From positions 2,542,001-2,606,000 of the forward strand of contig JAGVVL010000002.1 of assembly GCA_018287875.1 (NCBI GenBank): DNA of 64,000 nt. The letters run 5' to 3'. Origin of the DNA: Nigrospora sphaerica. Lineage: Eukaryota; Ascomycota; Sordariomycetes; Amphisphaeriales; Apiosporaceae. A program made the position numbers and the translations under genes. The notes beneath the pieces were generated by a model. The model was not told where the DNA came from, ran no database searches, and worked only from the letters and a program-made list of their open reading frames with translations. Shown piece by piece: positions 24,034-35,428 of the stretch; the first letter of the stretch is position 1, and each line of letters opens with the position of its first letter.

Positions 24034-26314
24034 GATCCATCCCTATGGAGTAGGTACGCGTTGCGTGAGACTGACAGCAGCCACGTTTTCAGCCACCGCC
24101 GCTACCACAGCGACGTGATATGCCTGGCACTGGCCGGGGAGACAAGGGGTTGGGGGATGATGGATGGACCGCATTTGCCTGACCTGCTGGCAGGCAGAGA
24201 CTGGCTCGACTGGTTCCTAGGCTGCAGGGCACAGGCAAGGCAGATCCGGGCGTTCTGTCAGCCCGTCCGTCCATCGGTGCAGCTGGACCGTTGCAAATCG
24301 TGCGATCCACCTTGGCCGAACTGTCTCCACTGCCAACTGATGATTGATTGTCAACCCGGGCGAACTGACCCGAGAATGGCGTATCCGTCACCGCCGTTGC
24401 TCTTGAAGGGCCTGGCGTTTTGTCACGGCCGCAACGGACCCAAGCGTAATCTTCACCACCCCTATTAAGAATCGTATATTAAGACTCGTACTTTTTTGAG
24501 ACATCTGGCAAGTTGTAGGCACCTGTGAAAACAGTAGCGGCATGGGAAGATGGCAGGTACGCACAACAGTATCTCTTTAGGCGTGTAAGACGTCCGTCCT
24601 ATGGGTGATGTTTGAAAGGTGGCTAGCCTGCTCCCTGGTTCTAGGTCATACCCTTTTCCTCGCGTTATGCGGACTTGTGTTCTGGTGCGTCTGGGCCCTT
24701 CTCTGTGTCGATTGTTCTCGGGCTCGTCAACAGACGGAAGCACTTGCTGGTGAAACCCCCTTCGTCTCCGGCTCAGCAACGACGCGCGTGGTGTCATCGG
24801 CACTTCCATTCGCCGGTGCCGCTTGTACTCCTGCCCTGCTCACCATTCCGAGTGGATGGGCCTGGCGGCCGGACACACTCAACGCAAAAGCCGTGGGCCT
24901 TGGGGCCGTCGGTCTTGACTGCGATCCAATCGCGTCTCACCAGCATCCAGATGGGGGTTGGTCTCGCCTCTGTGGGCAGGGCTGGCACGGGAACTGGCAG
25001 GCGGGCGAATCTCCGGCGCGCGCGTAGTCGTCAGTCGGACGGGCCCAGTCGGACGAGCAGCAGTCAGCTTAGTAGGATCCATACCGGCGTTATGTAGGCC
25101 GAAGTACCACGTATAGTGGGAGAGTCATGAGATATAAGCAGAGAGCGGAAGCAGTTCGGGTGGTTAAAGACACGCCTGTCGCTGCCCCTCAGCCCCAGAT
25201 GCAACCTCGTTGCGTGCTTCCGAGCCGGGCAGGCTGTTGGGCTACCAGGGACCGACGTGCCCGCTCCCACTGCTACTGCTACGTCCGGCCAGCCATCGAT
25301 CATCAAACACGACGTACAACAAAGTTTAGGGCGTGTTACTGGCATTGTTGCCCCCCCATGGCCCGCCCGCCAGGTTGCCCGGCAAATAGGCATGTAGCCG
25401 GCCGTCTCGCGGAGATCAGGGTACACGGCTGCCACAGTGAGAGACACTTTGGCTCGGGACCTTACAAACAAGCATGTGCTTGGTTCGGCTCCTGCCTGTC
25501 ATCGCCAAAGTCTGGCAGGTCCTGCGCCGTGAGGGGGACGGGTGACATGTCACAAGTTGAGACATTGCGCCATCCGATTCCGATTCCGCCGTCCATTGTG
25601 AGTAAATGAGCATGGACTTGACTTGTTCGGATGGTTCCTTTCTTTTCCCCCTCCCGTATGCGACGAGGTTGGCAGGCCTCTTGCGGTATGCTTCACCCAC
25701 GATGATCCCGGCGGCCTCACCCACCGGTTGACAGGTTCCAAGCCGAAGCCCCCGGACGCGGATACCCAGCCAGCCAGCCAGCATTCGGGCCCGGAGCAGT
25801 CACATTCTTACACCGCCCTGTCCTCTGCCAAGAGGAACTCGGCTAAGGCCATAGTGGCTGTCACAGCCCGAGCCCGGCCTGGTCGGCTGGTCGTTTGCAC
25901 TGACGTGTCCCGAAGGGAGAGAGAAAGAGCAATCAGGGTGTGGTTCTAGTAGCTATTGTACCTACTTCACCTTCGGGCCATGGATGCCGGGCCGGTATGA
26001 CATATTGATGGGAAACGGTTCGAGCCCGGCTGAGCCCGCCTATCTGGTGGCGGTCCGTCCAGTACTGGGGAACTCGGGTATCAAATTTTCTCAATAGCGC
26101 TTGGGCTTGGATCGGGCGCCCGTATGAGGTATGTATGTGTGTATACGTGAGTTGTACGCCTGCTTGCGTGCGTGTATAAGTATGCGAGGGACGAGTAGCC
26201 GTGCTGTATGCTGGTTGGCTAGCGTGTACGATAGATAGCTGTAAAGGGCATGGGCACGTACCTAAGTAACCTATTCCTTCTTGCCTATGTGCCCGGATTA
26301 GTAGATACGGTACG

Positions 26315-26325
26315 TAGGTACCTAG
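26315..26325. repeat. TAGGTACCTA-type motif
   Basis: TAGGTACCTAG flanked by TACGTAGG on the left and TTACCTACCTC on the right, so three or more related words lie within 35 bp. Confidence 0.6.
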
Positions 26326-27867
26326 TTACCTACCTCTATTTTTCGGGGTTCCCCCCCTCCCCACCACCACTGGCGTCATCGTCAGCACCATCGCAGCCAG
26401 TCACCACAGATTGCATAGCCGCAAGGCGACGTGCAAACGGTCAGGTCCAGGCATCGATGCAAAGCCAGCACAACTGTCAGCCCGGGGGGAAGTGGGCGCT
26501 CGGCACGGAAGACCGCGTAGGGTGCCATCCAATACAAAGCAGTCCCCGTTGAATGCGAGGCCTTGTCCTGGATGCATGAAAGCGCAGCTAATGAGCTCCG
26601 GGGCGCTGGTAGGTTGGGCTGGAGAAAGCCGTACCGACATGCTGGCATAGGCAGTTGGTGCGAAGGGGGGAAAAACAAAGCAATGCCTCGGGGAACATGT
26701 GCCCCGTTGCAATTGGCCACAGGCGTGGTATGAGGGGCGACTTTGAAACACGGCGCGAGAGTCGTGACAAGAGCGCTCGGCCATATCCGGAGTCCTATAA
26801 GTGAGGCCGGGGCTGCTGGTGAGATTTGGCATTTTGCTTTTCTCCCCTCCCGCCGAGGGGCCGTAGCCGGTCCATCACCGCGCTTTCTTATGAGCGGACT
26901 TGCCCGAAGCTATAGCACTTGCTATTAAGTCGTCATGGTCCGCGCTCGTGCCCGTCAGGGAAGGGCAAACGGAGACGACGCACGCACGAATAGCTGTAGA
27001 AACCACTCGTCTTGCTCCGCTTTCTTTCGGGCAGCAACAGCAGCAAGGACCAGAAGAAGAAGGGACAATGCCCGCCCTGCACTCCGTGCGTACGTAGTAT
27101 AGTATGGCGGCGGCGGCGCCGGGGGGAGGGGGAGCGAAAGGACAAAAGCCATCACCGCCATCTTCACTCACCCCCCCACGCCGCCTGTGGCCTCGGTCTG
27201 CTTTGACCTCATCCGAGTCGTGAGGTAGTACTCGAGACAGCTAGAGGTCGGCACGTACACTTTGAACGGTACGTAGTTCAGGGATGCAGGTTTGCGAACC
27301 GGCGGCGGTCTGGGCTGGTGTGCAGAGAGGTGCATTTACAAGGTAGCCGGGAGGTACTTGCAGAAAGGCCTTATAGGGGTCGGCATGTAGAAAAAGCATG
27401 CATATACTATAGGCCGGCGGGATGTACTGTGTACGGTCGTGGCAAAAGTAGGGGGATCAGTCGGGAGGCTGCTGGCCAAAGTCGGTAGTGTGCGTCGCTT
27501 GCTGCCGGCGAGTGAATTGCCGCAAGTGACAAGTAAAGGTAGGGGAGGAAAAAAAAGGAACCAAAAAAGAGGGCGACGCGGGTCCACCCCAGCTGCTTCC
27601 ACTTTTGCATCATCGCCGTGCCGCGGGCGTTCGCGAAAGACCCCGGACCTGGACCTAGGCGCGATCATGGCCGGTCGTGGGCTTGGTGGAATCGATCTAC
27701 CGGTAAGAGCAGGCGGCCGAATCTGCACGACCAGCGAGCGAGCCTCTAACTGTTTTGGAGCCGAAAAGAAGGCGAGGAACCGACGGGGGTTTTCGACCTA
27801 TCATGGGCGGGGCGGGCAAACGAGTTCGTTCGCTCACGCTTAGTCGTAGGTTCGTTCTGGGGGGGCG

Positions 27868-27916
27868 TGGCATGGGCATGGGACGGGGCATGGCATGGGC
27901 ATGGCATGGGCATGGC
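27868..27916. repeat. GCATGG/GCATGGG tandem-like repeat
   Basis: Seven or so irregular copies of GCATGG or GCATGGG in a row. A second group of GCATGGCGAG copies lies at about 28080-28110. Confidence 0.75.
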
Positions 27917-28035
27917 GGCCGGCGTGGCTTTTTGGAGGCAAGGGGTGCGGGATGGCTCTGCGTACACCATCACTACGTGTACGCAGCTGGTTGTCCGAAG
28001 GGCCGTGCAAAAGAAAGAATCGGTCAGGCTTGTGT

Positions 28036-28060
28036 GGCGGCGGCGGCGGCGGCGGCGGCG
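28036..28060. repeat. (GGC)n trinucleotide repeat
   Basis: About eight uninterrupted GGC units in intergenic DNA. Confidence 0.85.
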
Positions 28061-29449
28061 CGCAGCGCAGCGCAAAAAAGGCATGGCGAGGCATGGCGAG
28101 GCATGGCAGGCTGGCCAGCAGAACCTGAGGGCCGGCCGGCCGGGCGATCATGGTTCATGGCCCTCCTGGCGACACCCACACTCTTCATCCTACGGGGGGC
28201 CAGATGGATGTACATGGCAGCGCACGATGGGGCCAAGGTACAAGCGTATGCAGGTGTGTGCCAGTACGACGACGTCGTCCAGAAGGAGGGGGCTCGGGGA
28301 GGTAATCAATGCATGTATCGTGACGCATGTCGCGCGTGGGCGAGTGGAGGCCCCTAGGAACTGGAGTTCGGTGGGCGAGAAAACGAGCGGCACCGCGTCG
28401 GGGCCTGGCCATTGCCTGACCTGACAGACCTGGGAGTCAGGCCAAAAGTCTCCCGTTCCATGGGATCCCATCCATGCCATTTGGGGGAGGGGGGGGGAGA
28501 GGAGCAACCCCGAGGGCGGTACGTCAAGTTGTACTTGCCGAACTGTACCCAGATGCGTGGCATGGGATGGGATGGGATGCATAGCTGACCGCCAGTTCAT
28601 CATCGGGCTCCCCCCAGCTACGACGTCCTTGGGCATTGACGAACTTGTTTTCTTCCAGTTAGTTGCACAGTGTAGACGTCGGCTGCGGTCAAGTGATGGA
28701 GGGCCCTATGCACCTACGCAGAGAGGCACCACATCGTCCGGCCAGACCGGTTGTAGTGGGGAGCAGTCATAAAGAGGGTATTGGTTTTTTTAAGGTGTTG
28801 GGTGGAGGGGTTCATGTTCGCTCGCCGGCGCAAAGGGGAAGGGGGGAGGGGTGGGGGGTTGGAAAGGCCTCACCGGCCGCGCTCAGTGTCCGAGCCTCAT
28901 CCCATTGCCGCCAGCGCAGCCGCTCGCTCTATGGGACGGGCTGGACGGGAGGCCTGGTTGGAGTGTAGAGATGAAGCACCTACAGGCATGGAGCCTGTCG
29001 GTACCTCTCACAGCTTATTTCTGGATGAATCAATGCTGGAGGACCGAGGACGAGGACGAGGTGTCCACGACCGGGGATGGACGAAGGTGGGTGGGATAGA
29101 TGGAAATGGATCGAGGATGGTTGGATGGTTGGCGAGGTGAGATGTCCGGCCGCACAGACATCGGGCGCTGCAGTTCTCCTGCGCAAGAGAGCCCCATTTC
29201 CCGCAGCCTTCCCGAGCGGCGATGGGAGGCGTGTGGAAGTACAAGCTGACATCCTGGGATGCCTCCCGCAGACAATGGATGTAGCCGGGGCTTCTTTGTA
29301 TGGCGTACCGGCCGTGGCTCCTGACGACACACACGCCCTCGGACGGGGGGAAGACGGGGGAAAACCCGCCTTTCAGCTGGCTTCCCCCGGGTAACAATGT
29401 ATTGTTTTCAGGCCCAAAATGTAATCAATCCTATTGTTCATGGGACCCT

Positions 29450-29468
29450 CGTCGTCGTCGTCGTCGTC
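29450..29468. repeat. (GTC)n trinucleotide repeat
   Basis: About six GTC units in intergenic DNA. Confidence 0.85.
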
Positions 29469-29797
29469 GGGGTTCCGTCGACAATCCCGTCACACACATC
29501 GATCCCTCATCCATGGATCTCTCTGCATATCTCTAAGTATAGGTGAACGAATGCCATGCCCCATTACTAGGTTGGGTAGGGTTAACGGGCGACCTCGGCC
29601 CTGGCCGTCTGTTTGTCCCATCGCCTGCTGCGCAAGCGAGACCGCCGCCCACCGCCCGCAAACCCCGTATAGGAGGGAGACAGGTACATCCAGTGCTATA
29701 TGCCCCTTCAGTATACCTGCCAGTCGGCATGAGACCTGTGTCCAAATTGAGTCGAGTTGACCAGCCGCGTACCTACCTACCCATCTACATATCTAAT

Positions 29798-29813
29798 CTA
29801 CCTAGGTACCTAC
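29798..29813. repeat. TAGGTACCTA-type motif cluster
   Basis: CTACCTAGGTACCTAC with further ACCTACCTAC upstream (29771-29780) and TAGGTAGGTAG downstream (29816-29826): the densest cluster of this word family in the window. Confidence 0.65.
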
Positions 29814-31127
29814 ACTAGGTAGGTAGCGAACGACGTAAGCCCGCCTGGGTACGTCCTGCCGCGTAAACCCCTCCTAGGGGCCCCGTCGGTGTGTGCGCAT
29901 CAGTCTAGGCCTCATTGAGTAGAGGGCATCTTCCTTCAGGACCCCCCCGTATTAACCGGAAGAGGGCATGTCCCTTCTTTTCCGTCGACCGGCCCATCCA
30001 TGCATTCATCCATCGCCAATGGATGGGGAAGTATAGCGCTTGGGAGGGGGCCAAGGGTCAGCATTTGCTCTGTACATTGGATGGATGGATACGCCTGGAT
30101 AGGTGCCTACCTAAGGGCTAGGCGCTTTCTGCATCGTACCTACATTCCACTCGATGAGCAACGCTACAGCACCGTGGCAGGACCTCCAGGCAGGGCTGCC
30201 AGCGACCGACTGGTAGGATCCTAGCCACCGAAGAGAGGGGGGTCGTAGTATCCATGAATGTTGGAGTTGGTTTCAAAGTCTCCACTGGCGTATGCGGTTT
30301 CATGGCAGCCACCACCTCCCACCTGATCGTCCATTCGTCTTCTCTGCGCCTTGTGCTGCCCTACGATGGCTTGGATGGAACCCCAGCCGTTCTTAGGCCC
30401 TGTACGGCTTCTGTGCCGCCCTGGATGATGCCTGATGCGTATGTGCATCATCAAGGGCCATGGCCCCGTCTCGCAAAATCCGCGTTCGAGAAGAAGCCTC
30501 CAGCTCGTGCTAGGATGGACCTCGAGGCCCGGACCCTGTCTCCTAGATCCCATCGTTGAACCCTTCGGGACGCCAGGCCAGAGACAGCCGCGACGCCCGC
30601 AACCCACATCCACTGTCACTTCCTCACTCCCACCCAATCCACACAGCCCAGGAGAGGACGAACGAAATAGAGAGAGGGGGGAGGGGAGAAGGGGAAAACA
30701 GAAGGGAGGTGGAGATACGCCAGGGAAAAAAAAAAAGAGCGCTCTATCGCGCGCGCACACACGCACGCCAGGATAATCGTCGATTCGCGCCAGCACTCGT
30801 CTGCCCAGTCATCCATCCTCCGGCTAGCGTAGATGGGGAGTGGTGGACGCTCACCGCGGGCTCATGCACGCTTTCGTGGCCATGCCATCAGCCCCTAGTC
30901 GATAATAGCTCGCAGAACCACCAGCTCATCTGTTCGACTTACATCTGAGACTTCTCAGCAGGCGCACTGGTCACTCGTTCTAGCCCAAACCTCGCCCCTC
31001 GGCACCGTTGTTCCAAGTCGCCATCGTTTTCTTATCGTCCCCCTCGCTGCTTGATCGACGGCTACCCTGTTTCTGCTGGGCCCGTGGTCGGTGCCCCGGC
31101 TGCCCGTAGCTGACGGACGTGGGATCC

Positions 31128-31310
31128 AAGCTCTTTCTCTTTCTCTTCCTCTCTCACACACACACACTCTCTCTCTCTCTCACGCACTCTTTCTCTCTCT
31201 CTGTCTCTCTCCCTTTCTCATTTTTTCTTCTCTCCCTCTTTCTATCCCTTTTCCTCCTGGCGAGAGAAATAGATAGAGTGTGTGTGCGTGAGTGAGTGAG
31301 CGAGTGAGAG
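31128..31310. repeat. Pyrimidine tract facing a purine tract, imperfect inverted repeat
   Basis: A CT/CA-rich block (31128-31250, including CACACACACA) is followed by a block reading GAGTGTGTGTGCGTGAGTGA and similar (31270-31310). The second block is largely the reverse complement of the first, so an imperfect long hairpin is possible. Confidence 0.6.
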
Positions 31311-31679
31311 CTGTTGTACCACGCCACCGGCCGGCCTCACACGAGTTACCGCGACTGCTATAGCTGACTGATGTACATATAGACAGTTGTCTCCCGGGAT
31401 CCACATCTGTATGTTTCGACACGCCTTCTCACCCGCACCCCTCACCCCCCATGTCAACCGTCGTTCCTTTTCCGGTACCCATTGTGTGCCTGGTCGACTC
31501 GCCGGTCTTGTTTCCTCGACCCTGGCTCTACTTCCCCCACTGCCACCACCGCTACCACCTCCACCACCCGGTCAAAGTAGACAGTCCCCAGTCCGCCAGT
31601 TCCCTAGGATATTTCCTTTAATTCCTTTCTCCTCGCTGCAACCTGCAGTACGCAAGTTCCCGACGTGGATCCTCGCTCA

Positions 31680-31693
31680 CCCCCCCCCCCCCC
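31680..31693. repeat. Poly-C run (C14)
   Basis: Uninterrupted cytosine run in the presumed upstream region of the Myb gene. Confidence 0.85.
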
Positions 31694-32527
31694 AACCCCT
31701 GCACTGGATGGTCTATAACGACACTGCCCTGGAGACGATGAGCACCGATAAAGTCTACCCCGGCCCGGCCAGACTTCTGAAATCTACATAGGCCAACTAA
31801 CTGACGTATTCAACCGTTCTGCTGCCGCCTCAGCTTCGTTCAGCTCTCCCCGTCTGTTTCCATTGGTCGAGGGCTGCCTGAAGTGCGCCCAATCATGTTG
31901 ATATCTCATAAAACGCGGCTCACGCTTCACTGATCTGGGAGGATCCCGTACCCGAGAAACCTTCTTACCACTTCCTTCCTCTGACTGCGAAGCACATCAG
32001 ACATTCCTTCGTCTCAACTCCAGACTGACACCGGCCCTTGCCATTTAACGCGTCTGATCCGTCGTGCTTACACCGGGGAGCCCTCGTTGATACATTTCTT
32101 CAAGCCTCGACCCCCCCCCTTCCCCAGGCCGTCCCAACTCCCTGGAGCCCCGGCCGTGACGGCCACAAGAACGCCGCCCTGTGCCTTTGATCCCCGGCAC
32201 CGAGTTGACCAAGTTTCTTCCCCCTCCCCACCCAACACCCATCTCTTGACCGGACAGCATCGTGGCGTCAGGAGCGCCCTCGTGAGAAAACCGCCGGCTC
32301 CAGGCTCAAATAGGCGACACACCGTCACCGTGGATATCGCCTCACTCCTCAAAGCCCCCGACTCGAATGAGTCTTTCGTCACACAGCCGCAGCACTCCCG
32401 TTCCGCTTCACTACCTTCCACCGTGGCTACCGCAGCACCAACAGTGGCCCTCGGGCCTCCTTTATATGCGGCGCCCCGCGTAGAGCTGGGCCCGGGTCCG
32501 GCGCATCCGCCCCTGGGCAAGCGCACA

Positions 32528-33557
32528 ATGCCGCCCCACGCGTCAGAGTCGCCGGCCAAAAAGCAGAGCAAATGGTCCCCCGAGGAGGACGCACTTATCA
32601 TCGAGCTGCGCGGGAACGGCATGAAGTGGGAGGACATTTCCAAAAGGCTTCCCGGGCGAAGCGCCATCAGCTGTCGCCTCCACTACCAAAACTACCTGGA
32701 GCGGCGGAGCGAGTGGGACGAGGAACGCAAGAACAAGCTTGCCAGGCTCTACGAAAGGTGCGTTTCCGGACCGACCGCATCGGGACTTGGCAAATGGACC
32801 GATTCATTACCGCGACGTGGCCGTCGGCAAAGGAACCAGCGGGGCCGTTTCACGCTAACGCGACGATAGATTCAAACCCGAGATGTGGGCCAAGGTGGCG
32901 GAAGAGATGGCCATCCCCTGGCGAGCAGCCGAGGCCATGCACTGGCAGCTGGGCGAGCAGGACATGGCCCGGCGAGCCGGCGTCGTCCCCTTCGCGCTGT
33001 CGGCCGTGACGCTGGAGAACGCCCAGCCGAGGGGCGCCGCGCGCGGCCACGGCCACTCGCATTCGCAAGGGAGCCTCCCGCGGGACGTTATGGCCACTCC
33101 GCGGGCCTATGGCCGCGCCGGCCCGCCCGCGCCGTCCGGGCGGGGGCCGGCGGTACGCAAGGACGCGGCGGCGCCGCCGCCGCCGCCGTCGCTGCACACG
33201 CACCTGGACCATGGACCGAGCTACGACTACGCGCCGCCGGGCGGCCCGCTGGCGCCGATCCAGGCGCCGGGCCAGGCGCGCCCCGGCATGCTCCCGGGGC
33301 TGGCCGAGCTGACGACGGGCGTGAGCCCTTACAGCACGCCGGCCTACTCGGTCGGCATCCCGAGCGTGAGCCCCGCCCAGAGCGCGACAGCGAGCCCGGG
33401 CCCCTTCATCCATACCCTGGGCTACCCGCCCCTCGAGTCCGTGGGCGCCAAGCGCCGCCGGAGCCCCGACAACGTGTCGCCCGAGGCCAGCCGGAGGCGC
33501 CACCTGGACCCGCGGCCCGACTACTACGAGAGGGCCATGCCGCGGCACATGCCCTGA
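32528..33557 (+). CDS. Myb/SANT-domain DNA-binding regulator
   Basis: Probable nuclear transcription factor. Two exons, 32528-32757 and 32870-33557, separated by a 112 bp intron (GTGCGT...GATAG) that joins LARLYER to FKPEMWAKVAEEM. From the first available ATG the protein is 305 aa. A canonical Myb repeat lies at about 13-58 (KWSPEEDALIIELRGNGMKW ... LPGRSAISCRLHYQNYL), followed by a second, divergent helix-rich repeat at about 62-112 (EERKNKLARLYERF, EMAIPWRAAEAMHWQLGE). The rest is Pro/Ala/Gly-rich with a basic patch AKRRRSP near the C-terminus. The same frame stays open upstream to 32087 and contains RRHTVTVDIASLLKAPDSNE, which looks like real protein sequence but has no ATG. The true start is therefore probably in an upstream exon, and the N-terminus given is provisional. 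Confidence 0.8.
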
Positions 33558-34450
33558 GCGAGCGAGTCTCGGGAGAAGGGCGTGCACGTGGGTGTGTGTG
33601 GGGGGGGGGGGGCCGTATCGGGGCTTCTGACCTTTGACGGATTTTCGAGATGTTAGGAAAGCGAGGTTTGGAGTTTGCCGGGTGTTCACATTTTGGGTTG
33701 ATTTGGCACGGGTGTCTATTTCCCCTGGGCTCGAGGGATACGGGAGCGCATGTTGCATCAGGGCGGAGCGAGCATATGGCTTATGGGATTGCATGATGGT
33801 TTTTCACCGGGAGGGGGAGCATATCGGAGGGGAAGGGAGGGGCGGGAGACGTGGCCACTGTTCGGCATCGGACGAATACGCCCTTCTCTCTCCCGCCCCC
33901 TCCCTACGCATCCTGGCACTTTTCTTTTGTCCGTCTCAAAATATCCAAACGGCCAAGGGGGGGGCACAGCTTGTTGTCCCGGGGCCGAGGGTACGCCCAC
34001 CGGCAAGCCTGGGGCCGAAACCCGGCTTCGTGGGATGACAAACGGCGGTGTGGAGAGAAAGAGAGACAGAGAGGGCGTACGTGAAAGAGGCATAGATAGG
34101 GGAAAAGAGACACTGGAAAGCGGGAGGCGACGGTAATAGGCCCGGGTCCGGTGGAAGCAGCTGGTCGCGGAAAACTGCGAGGGAAGCTCTCTGGGAGGAA
34201 TTGGCCTGGGGTCGACGGCCACAGTGACACGGGCAGCCGGCCGGGGAGGACAACGGGTTCAAAGTATGGAGCGTGTCATAGCATACCTTAGACCTGGATC
34301 ACTACAATAGAAGAATACTTTGCTTGGTTCAGAAACGGCCCCGGCACGTCCCGGTTAGCAGACTCGCCAACGCGACGGCGTCGGGTAACACAGTTCACGG
34401 GACGTCTGATGTTTGGAATTTGGGGCCGCGGTCCTTGGCTACTTGCTTAT
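33558..34450. other. Convergent intergenic region
   Basis: This lies between the 3' ends of the Myb gene and TRM9. G13 run at 33600-33612. Open frames here have no domain. I see no gene. Confidence 0.55.
33600..33612. repeat. Poly-G run (G13)
   Basis: Follows a short GT repeat just after the Myb stop codon. Confidence 0.85.
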
Positions 34451-35428
34451 CTAGCTGGCACGGCCTGCCACGACCCACCAGTTGTCTTTGTCGTAGCCGT
34501 GGTCGAGGACCTTGCCACCAACAGCGAGGACGTCCTCCTCCAGCTCCCCCTGTCTGTAGAGGTGGTAGTAACGCTGGTACGTCGTGTCGCCGACGGGCGC
34601 CCCGGCGGCGTCGGCGGCGTCCTTCTTTTCCTTCTTCTGCTTCATGACCCACGGCACGAGTAGGTCCTGGTCGGAGCCCTCGTCCCAGCCGCGGCGGCTG
34701 CCCGACTGCTCGAGAGCCCAGACGTAGAGCAGCACGCGGCCGCCCTCGCCCTCGGCGGCGGGCGGGGGCCGGAGGCAGTCTAGCAGGGCGCGGACGGCGT
34801 CGCGGCGGCGCGGGCGGGTGGAGAGGTGGTGGAGGACGGCGACGCAGAGGGCGAAGTCGGCGCGGGCGGAGGGGAAGGGCAGGGCGAGGCCGTCGGCGAC
34901 GGTGACGTCCTGGCGACGCGGGCCGCCGTGGTCGCGGGCGAGGCGCGCGAGGGCGGCGCTGCGGTCGGCGCCCACGACGGCGACGTCGGGGTTCACGCCC
35001 AGGTACTTGCCGTTGCCGCAGCCGACGTCGAAACCCACGGCGCCCGGCGCCAGCCCCCGCAGGAAGCCGGCGATGACGGGCCACGGCTTGTACCGCGTCG
35101 CCGAGAAGTGCGGCGCGATGCTCTCGTATACGCGATGCACGTGCTCTTCCTCGTACGCCGCCGCCGACGCCGCCGCCGCCGGCTCCGGCGCCGGCCGCGA
35201 CGGCGGGGCCGAGCCCGCGGCGCCCGACGATGCAGGAGGTAGGAGGCCTGCGCCGGGCGTTGTGGTGGTGGTGGTGGTGGGGTGGGAGGGGGATGACGAC
35301 GATGGTGCGGTGGCCGGGGCCCCTTGATCACCACCAACTGCAGCACCACCACCGCCGCCGCCGCCGCCCCTTGGCGTGGCTGTGCCCTGCACCGACACGT
35401 CCGTCTCCTGCATTGCCGCCGTCGTCAC
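34451..35428 (-). CDS. TRM9: tRNA (carboxymethyluridine34-5-O)-methyltransferase Trm9
   Basis: An SAM-dependent enzyme that completes mcm5U/mcm5s2U on the wobble uridine of certain tRNAs, working with Trm112. Single exon, 325 aa. Residues about 95-325 are the catalytic domain: EEEHVHRVYESIAPHFSATR, a hallmark start of Trm9/ABH8, the SAM motif VGFDVGCGNGKYLG (about 132-145), the acidic motif VGADRS, then DGLALPF, and VAVLHHLSTRPRR. It ends with the conserved TYQRYYHLYRQGELEE and DKDNWWVV. Residues 1-90 are a Gly/Pro/Ser/Thr/Ala low-complexity extension encoded by GGT/CCG-type repeats and not needed for the fold. Met6 is an alternative start. An internal disordered insert (MKQKKEKKDAADAAGAPVGD) is typical of fungal members. 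Confidence 0.93.
   Translation of the reverse strand: MTTAAMQETDVSVQGTATPRGGGGGGGGAAVGGDQGAPATAPSSSSPSHPTTTTTTTPGAGLLPPASSGAAGSAPPSRPAPEPAAAASAAAYEEEHVHRVYESIAPHFSATRYKPWPVIAGFLRGLAPGAVGFDVGCGNGKYLGVNPDVAVVGADRSAALARLARDHGGPRRQDVTVADGLALPFPSARADFALCVAVLHHLSTRPRRRDAVRALLDCLRPPPAAEGEGGRVLLYVWALEQSGSRRGWDEGSDQDLLVPWVMKQKKEKKDAADAAGAPVGDTTYQRYYHLYRQGELEEDVLAVGGKVLDHGYDKDNWWVVAGRAS

Larger units (their letters stand above)
23334..32527. other. 9.2 kb gene-poor, repeat-rich intergenic region
   Basis: No gene could be supported in over 9 kb. Longest open frames (about 200 codons near 27.8-28.4 kb and 30.2-30.8 kb) are low-complexity products of simple repeats. Contents noted: TAGGTACCTA-type motifs (23921-23936, 24022-24033, 26315-26325, 29798-29813), a GCATGG-rich repeat (27868-27916), a (GGC)n tract (about 28036-28060), a (GTC)n tract (about 29450-29468), CT/CA- and GA/GT-rich blocks (31128-31310) and a C14 run (31680-31693). 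From 32087 an open frame with no ATG joins the Myb coding region. Confidence 0.5.

Noticed and set aside
27755..28424. Overlapping 185-200 codon frames
   Set aside because: Products of GCATGG and GGC repeats (Met/Ala/Trp/Gly-rich); no recognisable domain in any frame.
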